A stretch of DNA of 42,166 bases from Caulobacterales bacterium (GTDB lineage: Bacteria > Pseudomonadota > Alphaproteobacteria > Caulobacterales > Caulobacteraceae). Positions 7,906 through 16,145 of the stretch are shown here, piece after piece. Positions within the stretch are counted from its first letter, which is position 1. Every line of letters starts with the position of its first letter. Position numbers and translations under genes: made by a program. The notes under the pieces are model-generated. The model searched no databases, was not told the DNA's origin, and saw only the letters and a program-made list of their open reading frames with translations. The DNA is taken from the NCBI GenBank assembly GCA_947474395.1, contig CANJID010000036.1, positions 1 through 42,166 of the forward strand. The letters run 5' to 3'.

Positions 7906-8961
7906 CTACTTCGCGAACAGCTTGGCCCAGCGCGGCTTCTCGCGGCCCTTCCAGGCCCCGCGGTGGTAGGCGTCGGAGGCGATCAGGGGGATCACGGTGG
8001 TGGCCTCGGCGAAGACCATCTGTTCGTAGGTCACGTCCACCTTGCCCCAGGAGCAGGCCTCCTTGAGGGTCGAGGAGGAGCAGGCGCCGTCGCGGACGTC
8101 GGCCACGGTGATCTGCACGGCGTATTTGTGCATCTCGGCCTCGATGCCGAGGATCTCGGCGCAGACGACGGTGTCCTGGGCGAAGTTCTTGGGCACCCCG
8201 CCGCCGACCATGAACAGGCCCGTGGTGCCGGCCGCGATCTTCACGTCGGTCAGCTCGCGGAAGTCGGCCACCGAATCGATGGTGACGTAGGGCTTGCCCG
8301 CCTTGATCCGCTCGACCTGGTGCTTGACTAGGCCGAAGCCGGCGGACGAGTCGGTGAAGGCCGGGCAGAAGATCGGCACGCCCTCCTCGTAGGCGGTCTG
8401 GATCAGGCTGGCGGGCTTCTTGGCGTTCCCGGCCGCCAGCCACTTGCCCATCTCGTAGATGAACTCGCGGCTGGAGTAGGGGCGCGGCTCGAGGCTGTCG
8501 GTGATGTCCTTGATCGCCGCGTCGCAGGCCTGCAGCTCTTCCTCGTCGATGTAGGTGTCGTAGATGCGGTCGATGTAGAGGGCGCGCAGGTCCCGATCGT
8601 CCACGTCGGCCTGGGCCTGGTAGTGCTTGAAGCCGAGGGCCTCGAAGAAATCCATGTCCACGATGGAGGCGCCCGTGGAGACGATGCAGTCGGCCATGCC
8701 GAACTTCACCATGTCCCGGTAGACGTGCATGCAGCCCCCGGCCGAGGTCGAGCCGGCCAGGGTGATCCACACCGAGCAGCCCTTGTCCTCCAGCGCCATG
8801 GTCAGGATGTCGGCGGCGCGGGCGGTGTCGCGGCTGGTGAAGCTCATCTTGCGCATGGCGTCGATCACCGGCCGCGCGTCATAGGCGGTGATGTCCACGT
8901 GCTCGACGGTCTTGGAGAGGAGCTCGGCCTTCTTGTTGGAGGCGGCGGTCGGAGCGTTCAT
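7906..8961 (-). CDS. Deoxyhypusine-synthase-family protein, probable homospermidine/polyamine-forming enzyme
   Basis: 351 residues resembling eukaryotic/archaeal deoxyhypusine synthase along the whole length. Features are the NAD-binding-type stretches LAGSTSAGGCMH and TGASIVDMDFFEAL, and EACSWGKVDV, whose Lys307 matches the lysine that forms the enzyme-aminobutyl imine. Bacteria lack eIF5A, so the protein substrate is absent. Bacterial and plant relatives instead transfer an aminobutyl group to a small amine such as putrescine, giving homospermidine, or act on agmatine-type substrates. Its neighbours support this: agmatine deiminase and N-carbamoylputrescine amidase on one side and a PLP diamine-forming decarboxylase 157 bp upstream on the same strand. 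Family membership is secure; the exact product is inference. Confidence 0.87.
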   Translation of the reverse strand: MNAPTAASNKKAELLSKTVEHVDITAYDARPVIDAMRKMSFTSRDTARAADILTMALEDKGCSVWITLAGSTSAGGCMHVYRDMVKFGMADCIVSTGASIVDMDFFEALGFKHYQAQADVDDRDLRALYIDRIYDTYIDEEELQACDAAIKDITDSLEPRPYSSREFIYEMGKWLAAGNAKKPASLIQTAYEEGVPIFCPAFTDSSAGFGLVKHQVERIKAGKPYVTIDSVADFRELTDVKIAAGTTGLFMVGGGVPKNFAQDTVVCAEILGIEAEMHKYAVQITVADVRDGACSSSTLKEACSWGKVDVTYEQMVFAEATTVIPLIASDAYHRGAWKGREKPRWAKLFAK

Positions 8962-9118
8962 CGGCTAGGTTTCCCTGTCTGGTGATCGCCCGTCTCAGTT
9001 TCAGACCCGGCTCGGACGGCGCGACGAGCGGGGCGCGGGATATAACGCCCATTCCCTCAGGTGAAGGGCCCCCAGGTAAAGGGGATGGGCGCGCAATTTT
9101 AGGTGTCCTGTGTGACGG

Positions 9119-10369
9119 CTACTTCCGGCGGCGGCGTTTGCCGCCCTTGACGCGGGAGAAGCGGACCACCTTGCGCTCTTCCTGCTCCTCCACCCGGCGG
9201 GTGGGGATGGAGCGAGGCGCGAGGCCGTACATCGAGGCCATGGGGGCGTCGCCCACCACCACGGTGTCGTTGTCCCCGAAGCCGTTGAAGCGGGTGTTCA
9301 TGGCCACGCCATAGGCGCCGAGCATGCCGATCTCGATGTAGTCGCCCTCGGCCACGTCCTCGGGCAGCCAGAACGGCCCCGGCATGTGGTCCAGGCTGTC
9401 GCAGGTCGGGCCGTAGAAGCGGAACGGCTTCAGCTCGGCCCCGCTGTCGTCCTCCCGCACCAGCTTGACCGGAAAGGGCCATTTGGTGTGGGCGGCGTCG
9501 AACAGGGTCCCGTAGGAGCCGTCGTTCAGATAGAGGGCGTCGCCCTTGCGCAGTTCGACCTTGGTCAGGATCGAGGAGCTTTCGGCCACCAGGGCCCGGC
9601 CGGGCTCGCACCACAGCTCGGTGGTCTCGTGCACCATCATCTCGGCGAAGCCGCGGTGGATGGAGTCGACATAGTCGGCCATCACCGGGGGCACCATGCC
9701 GGGATAGACGGAGGGAAAGCCCCCGCCCACGTCCACGACGTCGGCCAGCACGCCCGCCCGCACCAGGGCGCGGGAGGCCTGGGACATGGCGGCCTGGTAG
9801 GCGGTCGGCCGCATGCACTGCGAACCGACGTGGAAGGAGACGCCCATCAGGTCCTGGGTGGCGCGCCGGGCGGCGAGCAGCAGGGACGGGGCCTCCTCGG
9901 GGGAAACGCCGAACTTGCCGGACAGGCTGTACTGCGCGCCCTCGGTGGAGACGGCCATGCGGACGATCAGGTTCAGGTCGTCGGCGCCGCCGGTCTCGGC
10001 CCGGATCTTGGCCAGCTCTTCATGGGTGTCGAGGGCGAAGGTCCGAACGCCGAAGTCGAAATAGGCGCGGGCGATCGCTCTTCGGCTCTTCACCGGATGC
10101 ATGAAGGCCATCTTCGCCTCGGGCGCAGCCTCCGACACGAGCTCGATCTCGGGGATCGAGGCTACGTCGAAGCCACGGACGCCGTTCTCCCACAGGGTCT
10201 TGACCACCCATGGGGAGGGGTTCGCCTTAACGGCGTAGAGGACGTCGCCTTGAAAGTGTTCCTGGAACCAAGCCCCAGCTATGGCCACCGCATCCGGTCG
10301 CACGAGGGCGACAGGACGCTCAGGGGACCGCGCACGGACCAGGTCCAGGGGCGTATGGTAGGTTCCCAC
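9119..10369 (-). CDS. PLP-dependent ornithine/lysine decarboxylase (alanine-racemase fold)
   Basis: This enzyme probably decarboxylates ornithine to putrescine, or lysine to cadaverine. Group IV (eukaryotic-like) decarboxylase motifs are in order: YAVKANPSP with the PLP lysine (residue 48 from the GTG start), FHVGSQ, VDVGGGFPS, WCEPGRALVAES (phosphate/PLP binding) and YGPTCDSLDHM with the active-site Cys. Length ~416 matches the bacterial branch. Unusual is a highly basic tail ending KGGKRRRRK. Start choice: the GTG at 10369 lies 10 nt after AGGGG (10380-10384) and 1 nt after the stop of a 5-codon ORF. An in-frame TTG at 10378 is also possible but sits only 1 nt from AGGGG. It shares strand and likely function with the downstream deoxyhypusine-synthase-like gene. 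Confidence 0.9.
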   Translation of the reverse strand: MGTYHTPLDLVRARSPERPVALVRPDAVAIAGAWFQEHFQGDVLYAVKANPSPWVVKTLWENGVRGFDVASIPEIELVSEAAPEAKMAFMHPVKSRRAIARAYFDFGVRTFALDTHEELAKIRAETGGADDLNLIVRMAVSTEGAQYSLSGKFGVSPEEAPSLLLAARRATQDLMGVSFHVGSQCMRPTAYQAAMSQASRALVRAGVLADVVDVGGGFPSVYPGMVPPVMADYVDSIHRGFAEMMVHETTELWCEPGRALVAESSSILTKVELRKGDALYLNDGSYGTLFDAAHTKWPFPVKLVREDDSGAELKPFRFYGPTCDSLDHMPGPFWLPEDVAEGDYIEIGMLGAYGVAMNTRFNGFGDNDTVVVGDAPMASMYGLAPRSIPTRRVEEQEERKVVRFSRVKGGKRRRRK

Positions 10370-10379
10370 CTCACGCAAA

Positions 10380-10442
10380 CCCCTGCATTTGTTGACCCAG
10401 ACCGGCGTTAGCAGCGTTGTTTATCTGTACGGGGTCCGCCGG
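10380..10442 (-). promoter_or_regulatory. Structured leader candidate with mini-ORF upstream of the ornithine/lysine decarboxylase
   Basis: On the minus strand CCGGCG (10442-10437) can pair with CGCCGG (10407-10402), and GACCC (10436-10432) with GGGTC (10398-10394). The two stems cross, giving either a pseudoknot or two alternative folds. Between this and the decarboxylase is a tiny ORF, ATG at 10388 reading M-Q-G-F-A then TGA at 10373-10371, ending 1 nt before the GTG start. The arrangement suggests translational control. A conserved 'speF' leader RNA upstream of ornithine decarboxylases is known from alphaproteobacteria; I cannot confirm membership by eye. Confidence 0.4.
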
Positions 10443-10786
10443 GAGATGCGCAAATAAGGAACTGGCCCCCCCTTGTAAAGAGGTGATTTGTCCACAGGCT
10501 GGCGGCGTCAGAACGCGTTGTCGAAATTCGTGGAAAAACGCCATTATTCCAACGGGTTATGGTGAGGTCGCGGCGACCAGAAATCTCATGTTTTTCACGC
10601 GCCCGCCGCCCGGGAATTGTGACAGCGCGCCAGGGGGTCGGGCGCCGTCTTCGGGGCCTCGGCGCCCATGCTCCGTGCGAGGAGGCTTCTGCCCGCCGGG
10701 GGGATGACATAAAAGCTTTGCTACCGGGGGCTAGCGCGCTTCCATGTCCGCCCTACGCCGCTGATGGAAGAGGCCGAGCCCACCCG
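10443..10786. other. Intergenic stretch between decarboxylase leader and phnC
   Basis: About 340 bp without a convincing gene. Short open frames here lack codon bias and ribosome-binding sites. It must hold the divergent promoters of the decarboxylase and of phnCDE, but no clear -35/-10 pair could be picked. The only marked structure is an inverted repeat GGGCGCCG (10640-10647) with CGGCGCCC (10660-10667) around a 12-nt loop, about 120 bp before phnC. Confidence 0.5.
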
Positions 10787-11581
10787 ATGCCTGCCGAGGC
10801 CGCGCTGGAAGCGCGCGACATCTCCAAGACCTACGGGGGGCGGCGTGCGCTCGACCGTGTGGGCCTGCGCGTCGAGCGCGGCGAGATGGTCGCGCTGATC
10901 GGACCCTCGGGTTCGGGCAAGTCCACGCTCCTGCGGGCCGTGAGCGGCTTGGTGACGGTCGATGCGGGGCCGGGGCGGATTTCCGTGTTCGGACTGACGG
11001 TGCAGCAGGACGGCAGGATCGCCGAGACCGTGCGCCAGGTGCGCCAGCGCACCGGCTTCATCTTCCAGCAGTTCAACCTGGTCGGCCGGCTGACCCTGTT
11101 CTCCAATGTGATGATCGGGGCGCTCGGGCGCCTGCCGTTCTGGATCGGCCTCTTCGGCGCCTGGCCGCACGAGGAGAAGCTGAAGGCCATGGCCGCCCTG
11201 CACCGGGTGGGGGTCTCCGACTACGCCGGCCAGAGGGCCAACACCCTGTCCGGGGGCCAGCAGCAGCGCGGCGCCATCGCCCGCTCCCTGGTCCAGGGGG
11301 CCGAGCTCCTCCTCGCCGACGAGCCGGTCGCCTCGCTCGATCCGGTGGCCGCCCGCCGGGTGATGGACACCCTGTCGAGCCTGAACCGCGACGACGGCCT
11401 CACCGTGGTGGTCACCCTGCACCAGGTGGACTACGCGATGCGCTACTGCCGCCGCATCGTGGCCCTTGAAGCGGGGCGGATCGTCTACGACGGTCCGGCC
11501 AAGGGGCTCGACCGGGCGCTGCTGGCCAAGATCTACGGCCCGGAGTTCCAGGAAGCCCTGTTTGAGGAGGAGGACCGATGA
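10787..11581 (+). CDS. phnC: Phosphonate/phosphate-type ABC transporter, ATP-binding subunit
   Basis: This is the cytoplasmic ATPase of a phosphorus-compound importer. The 264 residues have Walker A GPSGSGKS (39-46), the Q-loop region FIFQQFNLVGRLTLFSNVM, the ABC signature LSGGQQQR, Walker B LLLADEP and the switch His in VTLHQVDYA. The phrase QQFNLVGRLTLFSNVMIGALG is characteristic of the PhnC branch. The ATG at 10787 gives the usual family length; an open frame continues upstream without family similarity. The ribosome-binding site is weak (GAAGAGG, 13 nt away). The stop overlaps the phnD start by 4 bp (ATGA). No C-P lyase genes are near, so the substrate may be phosphate, phosphite or a simple phosphonate. 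Confidence 0.92.
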   Translation: MPAEAALEARDISKTYGGRRALDRVGLRVERGEMVALIGPSGSGKSTLLRAVSGLVTVDAGPGRISVFGLTVQQDGRIAETVRQVRQRTGFIFQQFNLVGRLTLFSNVMIGALGRLPFWIGLFGAWPHEEKLKAMAALHRVGVSDYAGQRANTLSGGQQQRGAIARSLVQGAELLLADEPVASLDPVAARRVMDTLSSLNRDDGLTVVVTLHQVDYAMRYCRRIVALEAGRIVYDGPAKGLDRALLAKIYGPEFQEALFEEEDR

Positions 11582-12567
11582 AGCGCCGCTCGATCCTGGC
11601 CGGCCTCGCCGCCGTACCCCTGGCGAGCCTCGCGGCCTGCGGCAAGTCCGGCGGGGCCAAGGCGGCCATCGACACCATCAACTTCTCGGTCCTGTCGGCC
11701 CAGGACCAGCAGTCCATGGGCGCCTTCTGGCAGCCCGTGCTGGACGACCTGGCCAAGGCCACGGGCCTGAAGGTGAAGCCCTTCTTCGCCACCAACTACG
11801 CGGCCCTGATCGAGGCCATGCGCTTCAACCAGGTGCAGGCGGGCTGGTTCTCGGCCCTGTCGGGGCTGGAGGCCGTGCGCCGGGCCCAGGCCAAGGTGGT
11901 GGCCCGCACCGCCGACCGGGACGGCCTGACCAGCTACCGCTCGGTGCTGATCGTCAAGAAGGGCCGCGGCCTGACCCTGGACAAGGTGCTCAAGTGCGAC
12001 AAGCGCCTGGGCTTCGGCATCGGTGACGCCAAATCGACCTCCGGCACCCTGGCGCCCATGTCCTATCTATTCACTCCCCGAGGGATCGAGCCGTCGGAGT
12101 GCTTCAAGACCGTGCGCTCGGCCAGCCACCAGGCCAACTTCTTCGCCGTGGCCAACGGGGTGCTGGACGTGGCCACCAACAACACGGTGGGCCAGATCTT
12201 CTACAAGCGCGACTACCCGGCGCTCGCGGACAAGGTGGAGATCATCTGGACCTCGCCGGATCTGCCTGAGTCCGCCATCGTCGTGCGCAAGGACCTCGAT
12301 CCTGCGGTGGTCAAGAAGATCGCCGACTTCTTCACCACCTACGGCAAGGCCCAGGACGCCGAGGGGGAGCGCCAGCGCAAGAACCTGGAGAAGCTGGAAT
12401 ATTCCGGCTTCCTGCCCGCCGACGACAGCTACCTGCAGCCGATCCGCCAGATGGAGGCGGGGGAGGCCCTGCGCGAGGCCCAGCGCTCCGGCGACGCGGC
12501 CCGCATCGCCCAGACCAAGCAGGCCTATGAGGCGGTGCTGACCGCCGGCAAGACCCTCGCGCCGTGA
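11578..12567 (+). CDS. phnD: Phosphonate/phosphate-type ABC transporter, substrate-binding lipoprotein
   Basis: 329 residues. The N-terminus is a lipoprotein signal: basic KRR, hydrophobic stretch and lipobox LAAC with Cys21. The RRSIL motif at 3-7 resembles a Tat signal, so export could be by either route. The mature part matches the PhnD/PtxB/PhnD-like periplasmic binding family (PF12974). It has FWQPVLDDLAKATGLKV near the start, then KLGFGIGDAKSTSGTLAPM-like and VANGVLDVATNNTVG segments that line the ligand cleft. It is translationally coupled to phnC and phnE by 4-bp overlaps. Ligand specificity within phosphate, phosphite and phosphonate is not readable by eye. Confidence 0.9.
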   Translation: MKRRSILAGLAAVPLASLAACGKSGGAKAAIDTINFSVLSAQDQQSMGAFWQPVLDDLAKATGLKVKPFFATNYAALIEAMRFNQVQAGWFSALSGLEAVRRAQAKVVARTADRDGLTSYRSVLIVKKGRGLTLDKVLKCDKRLGFGIGDAKSTSGTLAPMSYLFTPRGIEPSECFKTVRSASHQANFFAVANGVLDVATNNTVGQIFYKRDYPALADKVEIIWTSPDLPESAIVVRKDLDPAVVKKIADFFTTYGKAQDAEGERQRKNLEKLEYSGFLPADDSYLQPIRQMEAGEALREAQRSGDAARIAQTKQAYEAVLTAGKTLAP

Positions 12568-13364
12568 GCGACGCGGTCGTCATACCGCCGCCTCCGACGC
12601 GGCCCCTGGCCCAGCGGGCGACCGACGTGGTGGTCTGGGGCGGGATCATCGTCCTGCTGCTGATCAGCTTCGGCCACGTGGACATCGCCCGCGTACCTTT
12701 GCTGTTCGCCAATTCGGCCAATATGCGCCAGTTCGGCCAGTCGTTCCTGCGGCCGGACTGGACGGACCTCGCCACCTACGTCTCGCAGATGTGGCTGACC
12801 CTGCAGATCGCGCTCTGGGGCACGGCCCTGGCCGTGCTGATCGCCATTCCGCTCGGCCTGGCGGCGGCCCGCAACGTCACGCCGGTGTGGATCCAGCAGC
12901 CGATCCGCCGGATGCTGGACGTGCTGCGCTCGGTGCCCGACCTGGTGCTCGGCACCATGTTCATCGTCGCCGTGGGGCTCGGCCCCCTCGCCGGGGTGCT
13001 GGCCCTGGCGCTGAACACCGGCGGGGTGCTCGGCAAGCTGTTCTCAGAAGCGGTGGAATCGATCGATCCCAAGCCGGTCGAAGGGGTCCGCGCCACGGGC
13101 GCCGCGCCGCTGCAGGAGGTGGTGTGGGGGGTCCTGCCCCAGGTCGCCCCGCTCTGGACCTCCTACGCCCTCTACCGGTTCGAATCGAACTCACGCTCGG
13201 CCACGGTGCTGGGCCTGATCGGCGCCGGCGGGATCGGCCAGGTGCTGTTCGAGTCGATCAGCGGCTTCCAGTACGAGCGCACGGCCGCCATCGTCATCGT
13301 CATCGTCGTCGCCGTCTCGATCATCGACCTGTTGTCCCAGGCGATGCGGCAACGGCTGCTGTAG
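12564..13364 (+). CDS. phnE: Phosphonate/phosphate-type ABC transporter, permease subunit
   Basis: 266 residues with about five to six membrane segments. The binding-protein-dependent permease signature is present: the cytoplasmic EAA-type loop around EGVRATGAAPLQEVVWGVLPQ, and then LGLIGAGGIGQVLFESISGFQYE, typical of PhnE. It begins with GTG overlapping the phnD stop by 4 bp (GTGA), so phnCDE is a single operon. It has one permease gene, as in systems where PhnE forms a homodimer. The operon ends about 105 bp before the convergent TonB-dependent receptor gene. Confidence 0.92.
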   Translation: MSDAVVIPPPPTRPLAQRATDVVVWGGIIVLLLISFGHVDIARVPLLFANSANMRQFGQSFLRPDWTDLATYVSQMWLTLQIALWGTALAVLIAIPLGLAAARNVTPVWIQQPIRRMLDVLRSVPDLVLGTMFIVAVGLGPLAGVLALALNTGGVLGKLFSEAVESIDPKPVEGVRATGAAPLQEVVWGVLPQVAPLWTSYALYRFESNSRSATVLGLIGAGGIGQVLFESISGFQYERTAAIVIVIVVAVSIIDLLSQAMRQRLL

Positions 13365-13390
13365 CCAACAACGCCCAAGGGGCGGCCGCC

Positions 13391-13431
13391 GCCGCAAAAG
13401 CAAACCGGCCAGGGACTGGGTCCCTGGCCGG
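13391..13431 (-). terminator. Rho-independent terminator of the second TonB-dependent receptor gene
   Basis: A perfect 12-bp stem, CCGGCCAGGGAC (13405-13416) with GTCCCTGGCCGG (13420-13431), has a 3-nt loop. The T-rich tract TTTGCTTTTG follows on the minus strand (13404 down to 13395), so it primarily ends the receptor transcript. On the plus strand no T tract follows, so it would only be a weak block for phnE transcripts. Confidence 0.85.
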
Positions 13432-13469
13432 CGCCTGGCCGATCGTGGGTTCGGGGGAACCCTCGAGGC

Positions 13470-15914
13470 TTAGTACTTCACCCGCAGTTCCAGCCCGAAA
13501 GTGCGGGGCGGGTTCAGGTTGCCGTAGTCGCCGATCGTGCCGCGGTTGGCGACCGAGACGCGGTAGACGTAGGTTTCGTTCAGCAGGTTGCGGGCCCAGA
13601 GCGAGAGGGTCGCCGTGGCGCCGCCGCCGCCCATGCCGATATCGGCCAGGGCGATGTTGCCGTTGACGATGAAGCTCTTGTCGCCCTTCGCGCCGACGTT
13701 CTGGACCAGCTTGCCGGTCGGCGAGACGTCGGCGAACTCGGTCTGGAAGGAGTACTGCGCATCGGCGTAGTTCGCGTCGAGGTGTCCCTTCAGCGTCAGG
13801 GAGCCGACGGGCATCACATAGTCGATGAAGGCCGTGGCGGCGCTGGGCGGCGTGTAGACGACATGCACAGGGAACGGCGAGCCCAGGGGCACATCCGGGT
13901 TGCCGGTGAAGGGGAACGGCGCCGAGGGGACCTTCACCTTGGTATAGGCGTAGGCGACGCCAACGGTCATGCCGTCGGTCGGCCGGGCGGTCAGTTCGAT
14001 TTCGAGGCCGCGGATGGTCGACTTGCCCGGCGCGTTGCGGGTGTCTTCGGTGTGCGCGCCTTGCGTCGGGCTGCCCGGGGTGGTGTCCACGTTGTCGAAG
14101 TCGATCTGGGTGCCGGTGCGGTCCATGGCGTAGGCCGCGACGTTCAGGCGAACGCTGCGGTCGAACCACTCGGTCTTCGCGCCGACCTCGTAGGACTTCA
14201 CCTTTTCCGGACCGAAGGCGAAGAAGGTCTGGGAGCGGTCGTTGGCGCCGCCGGCGCGGAAGCCGGTGGAGAACTTGGCGTAGAGGTTGACGTTGCTGGA
14301 CGCCTCGTAGGCCAGGTTCACCAGGGGGTCGAAACGGCTGTTGTCGTAGGCGAAGAGGAAGTTCGTGGACTTGCCGGCGACCTTGTAGAGGACGCCGTCG
14401 CGCTTGTCCTTGGTCCAGCGACCGCCGACCGTCAGGTGCAGGGCGTCGAACCCGGCCGGGGTGTAGGTGGCCTGGCCGTAGGCGGCGTAGCTGGTGGTGT
14501 CGGCCCGGCTGGCGCGCTGGATGAAGCGGGTTCCGTATTCCCAGCCCTGGGTCCCCGCGGCGGCGGCGGAGGTGCCGGCCGAGTTGCGGATGGTGAAGGC
14601 CGTGCCGTCGGCGTTCCACTGGTTGGTCAGGGGCGTGGCGGCCGATTCCTTCGCGTGCTCATCGAAGTAGTAGAGGCCGGCCACGTACTCGAGGCTGCTG
14701 CCGTACTTGCCGACGGCCTGGAATTCCTGGCTGATCTGGCGCTGGTACAGGTCGGACAGGCTGTAGCGGCCGAAGGTGGCGTTCGGAGCGAACACGTTCC
14801 GGCTGCCCACGCCCGAATTGTCCCACTGGTTGGTGCCGACGGCGCGAACCGCGGTGATCGAGCGCAGTTCCAGATTGTCGCTGACGTTCCACTTCAGGGT
14901 GGCGGCGACACCGCCGGTGTCATCGACGCTGGGCTGCTGGACCGTGCCGACGTCGGACACGGTCTGACGCTCGGTGTGGACCCTGAGCAGGGGCGCGAGC
15001 GGGTTGATCGTGCCGGCCGGAGCGGCGGCCGTGGCGGTGATCTCGGCCAGGGTGCGGACGCGCTTGCCGTAGGGATTGAAGCTCAAGAGCTGGCTGTAGA
15101 ACGGCGTGTTCTTGTCCTCGGCGAAGTCGACCGCGACCTCGGCGCTGAAGTTGTCGGTCGGGCTCCACAGGGCCGTGACCCGGCCGCCGGCGCGATTGTA
15201 CTGGCCCCAGCCCGCCTGGCCGTTCATCGGGTTCTTCACGAACGGGCCCTGGTGCTGGACCACGCCGTCGAACTTGACCGCGATCCTGTTGAATTCCGGG
15301 AAGTCCTGATGGATCTCGGCATTATAGGCGCCGTAGTTGCCCACGCCGACCGACATCCGGCCGCCGAACTTGCCCGTCGGCTTCTTGGTGACGATGCTGA
15401 GCGCGCCGCCTTCGGTGTTGCGGCCGAACAGGGTGCCCTGCGGGCCGCGCAGCACTTCGATCCGCTCCACGTCGTAGAGGGCGGCGTTCAGGCCCTGCTG
15501 CCGACCGAGGTACACCCCGTCGATATAGACGCCGACGCCCTGGTCCCGGGCGGTCTGGTTGGCGTCGAACGGCACGATGCCGCGGATGCCGACGGTCAGA
15601 GCCGACTGGCGGGCCTCGAAGGTGGCGACGCGCAGCGACGGCACGGCCCCGTCGGCTAGGTTCAGAAGGCTTTCCACATGGCGGTCTTCCAGGGCCTCGC
15701 CGGCGACCACCGAAATGGCGATCGGCGTCTTCTGAACGTTCGTCTCCCGCTTGGTCGCGGTGACGACGATCGCTTCCAGGCTCGCGGTGGAGGTCTCAAC
15801 GGGAGCCGCGGTGGAGGTTTCAGTTGGCGCGGTCGTGGCGTCGGCGGCGCGGACGGGCTGCGCAATGGCGAAAGCAAGGACAGCCATGGCCGCCCCACCA
15901 AGATACTTATGCAT
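13470..15914 (-). CDS. TonB-dependent outer-membrane receptor
   Basis: 814 residues. The signal peptide is 1-23 (ending PVRA), followed by a Thr/Ala/Glu-rich spacer. A TonB-box-like EAIVVTATK lies at 47-55. The plug has GVGVYIDGVYLGRQQG and VERIEVLRGPQGTLFGRN and ends in GGALSIVTKKP. The beta-barrel finishes in RVKY. It belongs to the large iron-complex-receptor-like subfamily common in Caulobacterales; the substrate is not predictable from sequence. It lies convergent to phnCDE and divergent from pstS, and the upstream region contains a Pho-box-like sequence, so a role in uptake of a phosphorus-containing compound is plausible but inferred. The ATG at 15914 is preceded by AAGGGGAT at good spacing. 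Confidence 0.9.
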   Translation of the reverse strand: MHKYLGGAAMAVLAFAIAQPVRAADATTAPTETSTAAPVETSTASLEAIVVTATKRETNVQKTPIAISVVAGEALEDRHVESLLNLADGAVPSLRVATFEARQSALTVGIRGIVPFDANQTARDQGVGVYIDGVYLGRQQGLNAALYDVERIEVLRGPQGTLFGRNTEGGALSIVTKKPTGKFGGRMSVGVGNYGAYNAEIHQDFPEFNRIAVKFDGVVQHQGPFVKNPMNGQAGWGQYNRAGGRVTALWSPTDNFSAEVAVDFAEDKNTPFYSQLLSFNPYGKRVRTLAEITATAAAPAGTINPLAPLLRVHTERQTVSDVGTVQQPSVDDTGGVAATLKWNVSDNLELRSITAVRAVGTNQWDNSGVGSRNVFAPNATFGRYSLSDLYQRQISQEFQAVGKYGSSLEYVAGLYYFDEHAKESAATPLTNQWNADGTAFTIRNSAGTSAAAAGTQGWEYGTRFIQRASRADTTSYAAYGQATYTPAGFDALHLTVGGRWTKDKRDGVLYKVAGKSTNFLFAYDNSRFDPLVNLAYEASSNVNLYAKFSTGFRAGGANDRSQTFFAFGPEKVKSYEVGAKTEWFDRSVRLNVAAYAMDRTGTQIDFDNVDTTPGSPTQGAHTEDTRNAPGKSTIRGLEIELTARPTDGMTVGVAYAYTKVKVPSAPFPFTGNPDVPLGSPFPVHVVYTPPSAATAFIDYVMPVGSLTLKGHLDANYADAQYSFQTEFADVSPTGKLVQNVGAKGDKSFIVNGNIALADIGMGGGGATATLSLWARNLLNETYVYRVSVANRGTIGDYGNLNPPRTFGLELRVKY

Positions 15915-15969
15915 TTTATTATCCCCTTAGTTTGGTGGGGATTGTTTGCCGCGTGAGTATGTCGGATCG

Positions 15970-15987
15970 GTAACAAGGCAATGACGA
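15970..15987 (-). promoter_or_regulatory. Pho-box-like sequence upstream of the second TonB-dependent receptor
   Basis: On the minus strand TCGTCAT-TGCC-TTGTTAC has the 7+4+7 layout of a PhoB box (CTGTCAT-N4-CTGTCAT), matching 5 of 7 and 4 of 7 positions by eye. It lies ~56 bp before the receptor start codon. On the plus side it is ~160 bp before pstS. It is a weak match, made more interesting by the phosphate-related neighbours. Confidence 0.3.
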
Positions 15988-16145
15988 TTGGGCGACGTTT
16001 TACGAACAATAAAAAATTCGGCAGCTGCAATACATGCCGGTCACACGCTGGTTTTACATGCAAATCCCAGACGGGGTGTAACCATCGATATCTACCTTTG
16101 ATCCAGCGCGCCGGGCGGATGCAAAACCAATCCAGGAGACAATCC

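Noticed and set aside
13405-13431. Terminator for phnCDE on the plus strand
   Set aside because: The hairpin is perfect but the T-rich tract is only on the minus strand, so it was assigned to the receptor gene.
13782-15659. 625-codon plus-strand open frame opposite the second TonB-dependent receptor
   Set aside because: Val/Gly/Ala-rich shadow frame; the receptor plug and barrel motifs settle the coding strand.
16018-16060. Pho box directly upstream of pstS copy 1
   Set aside because: CGGTCAC followed at 11-bp spacing by TGGTTTT matches only one half-site reasonably; too weak to list.
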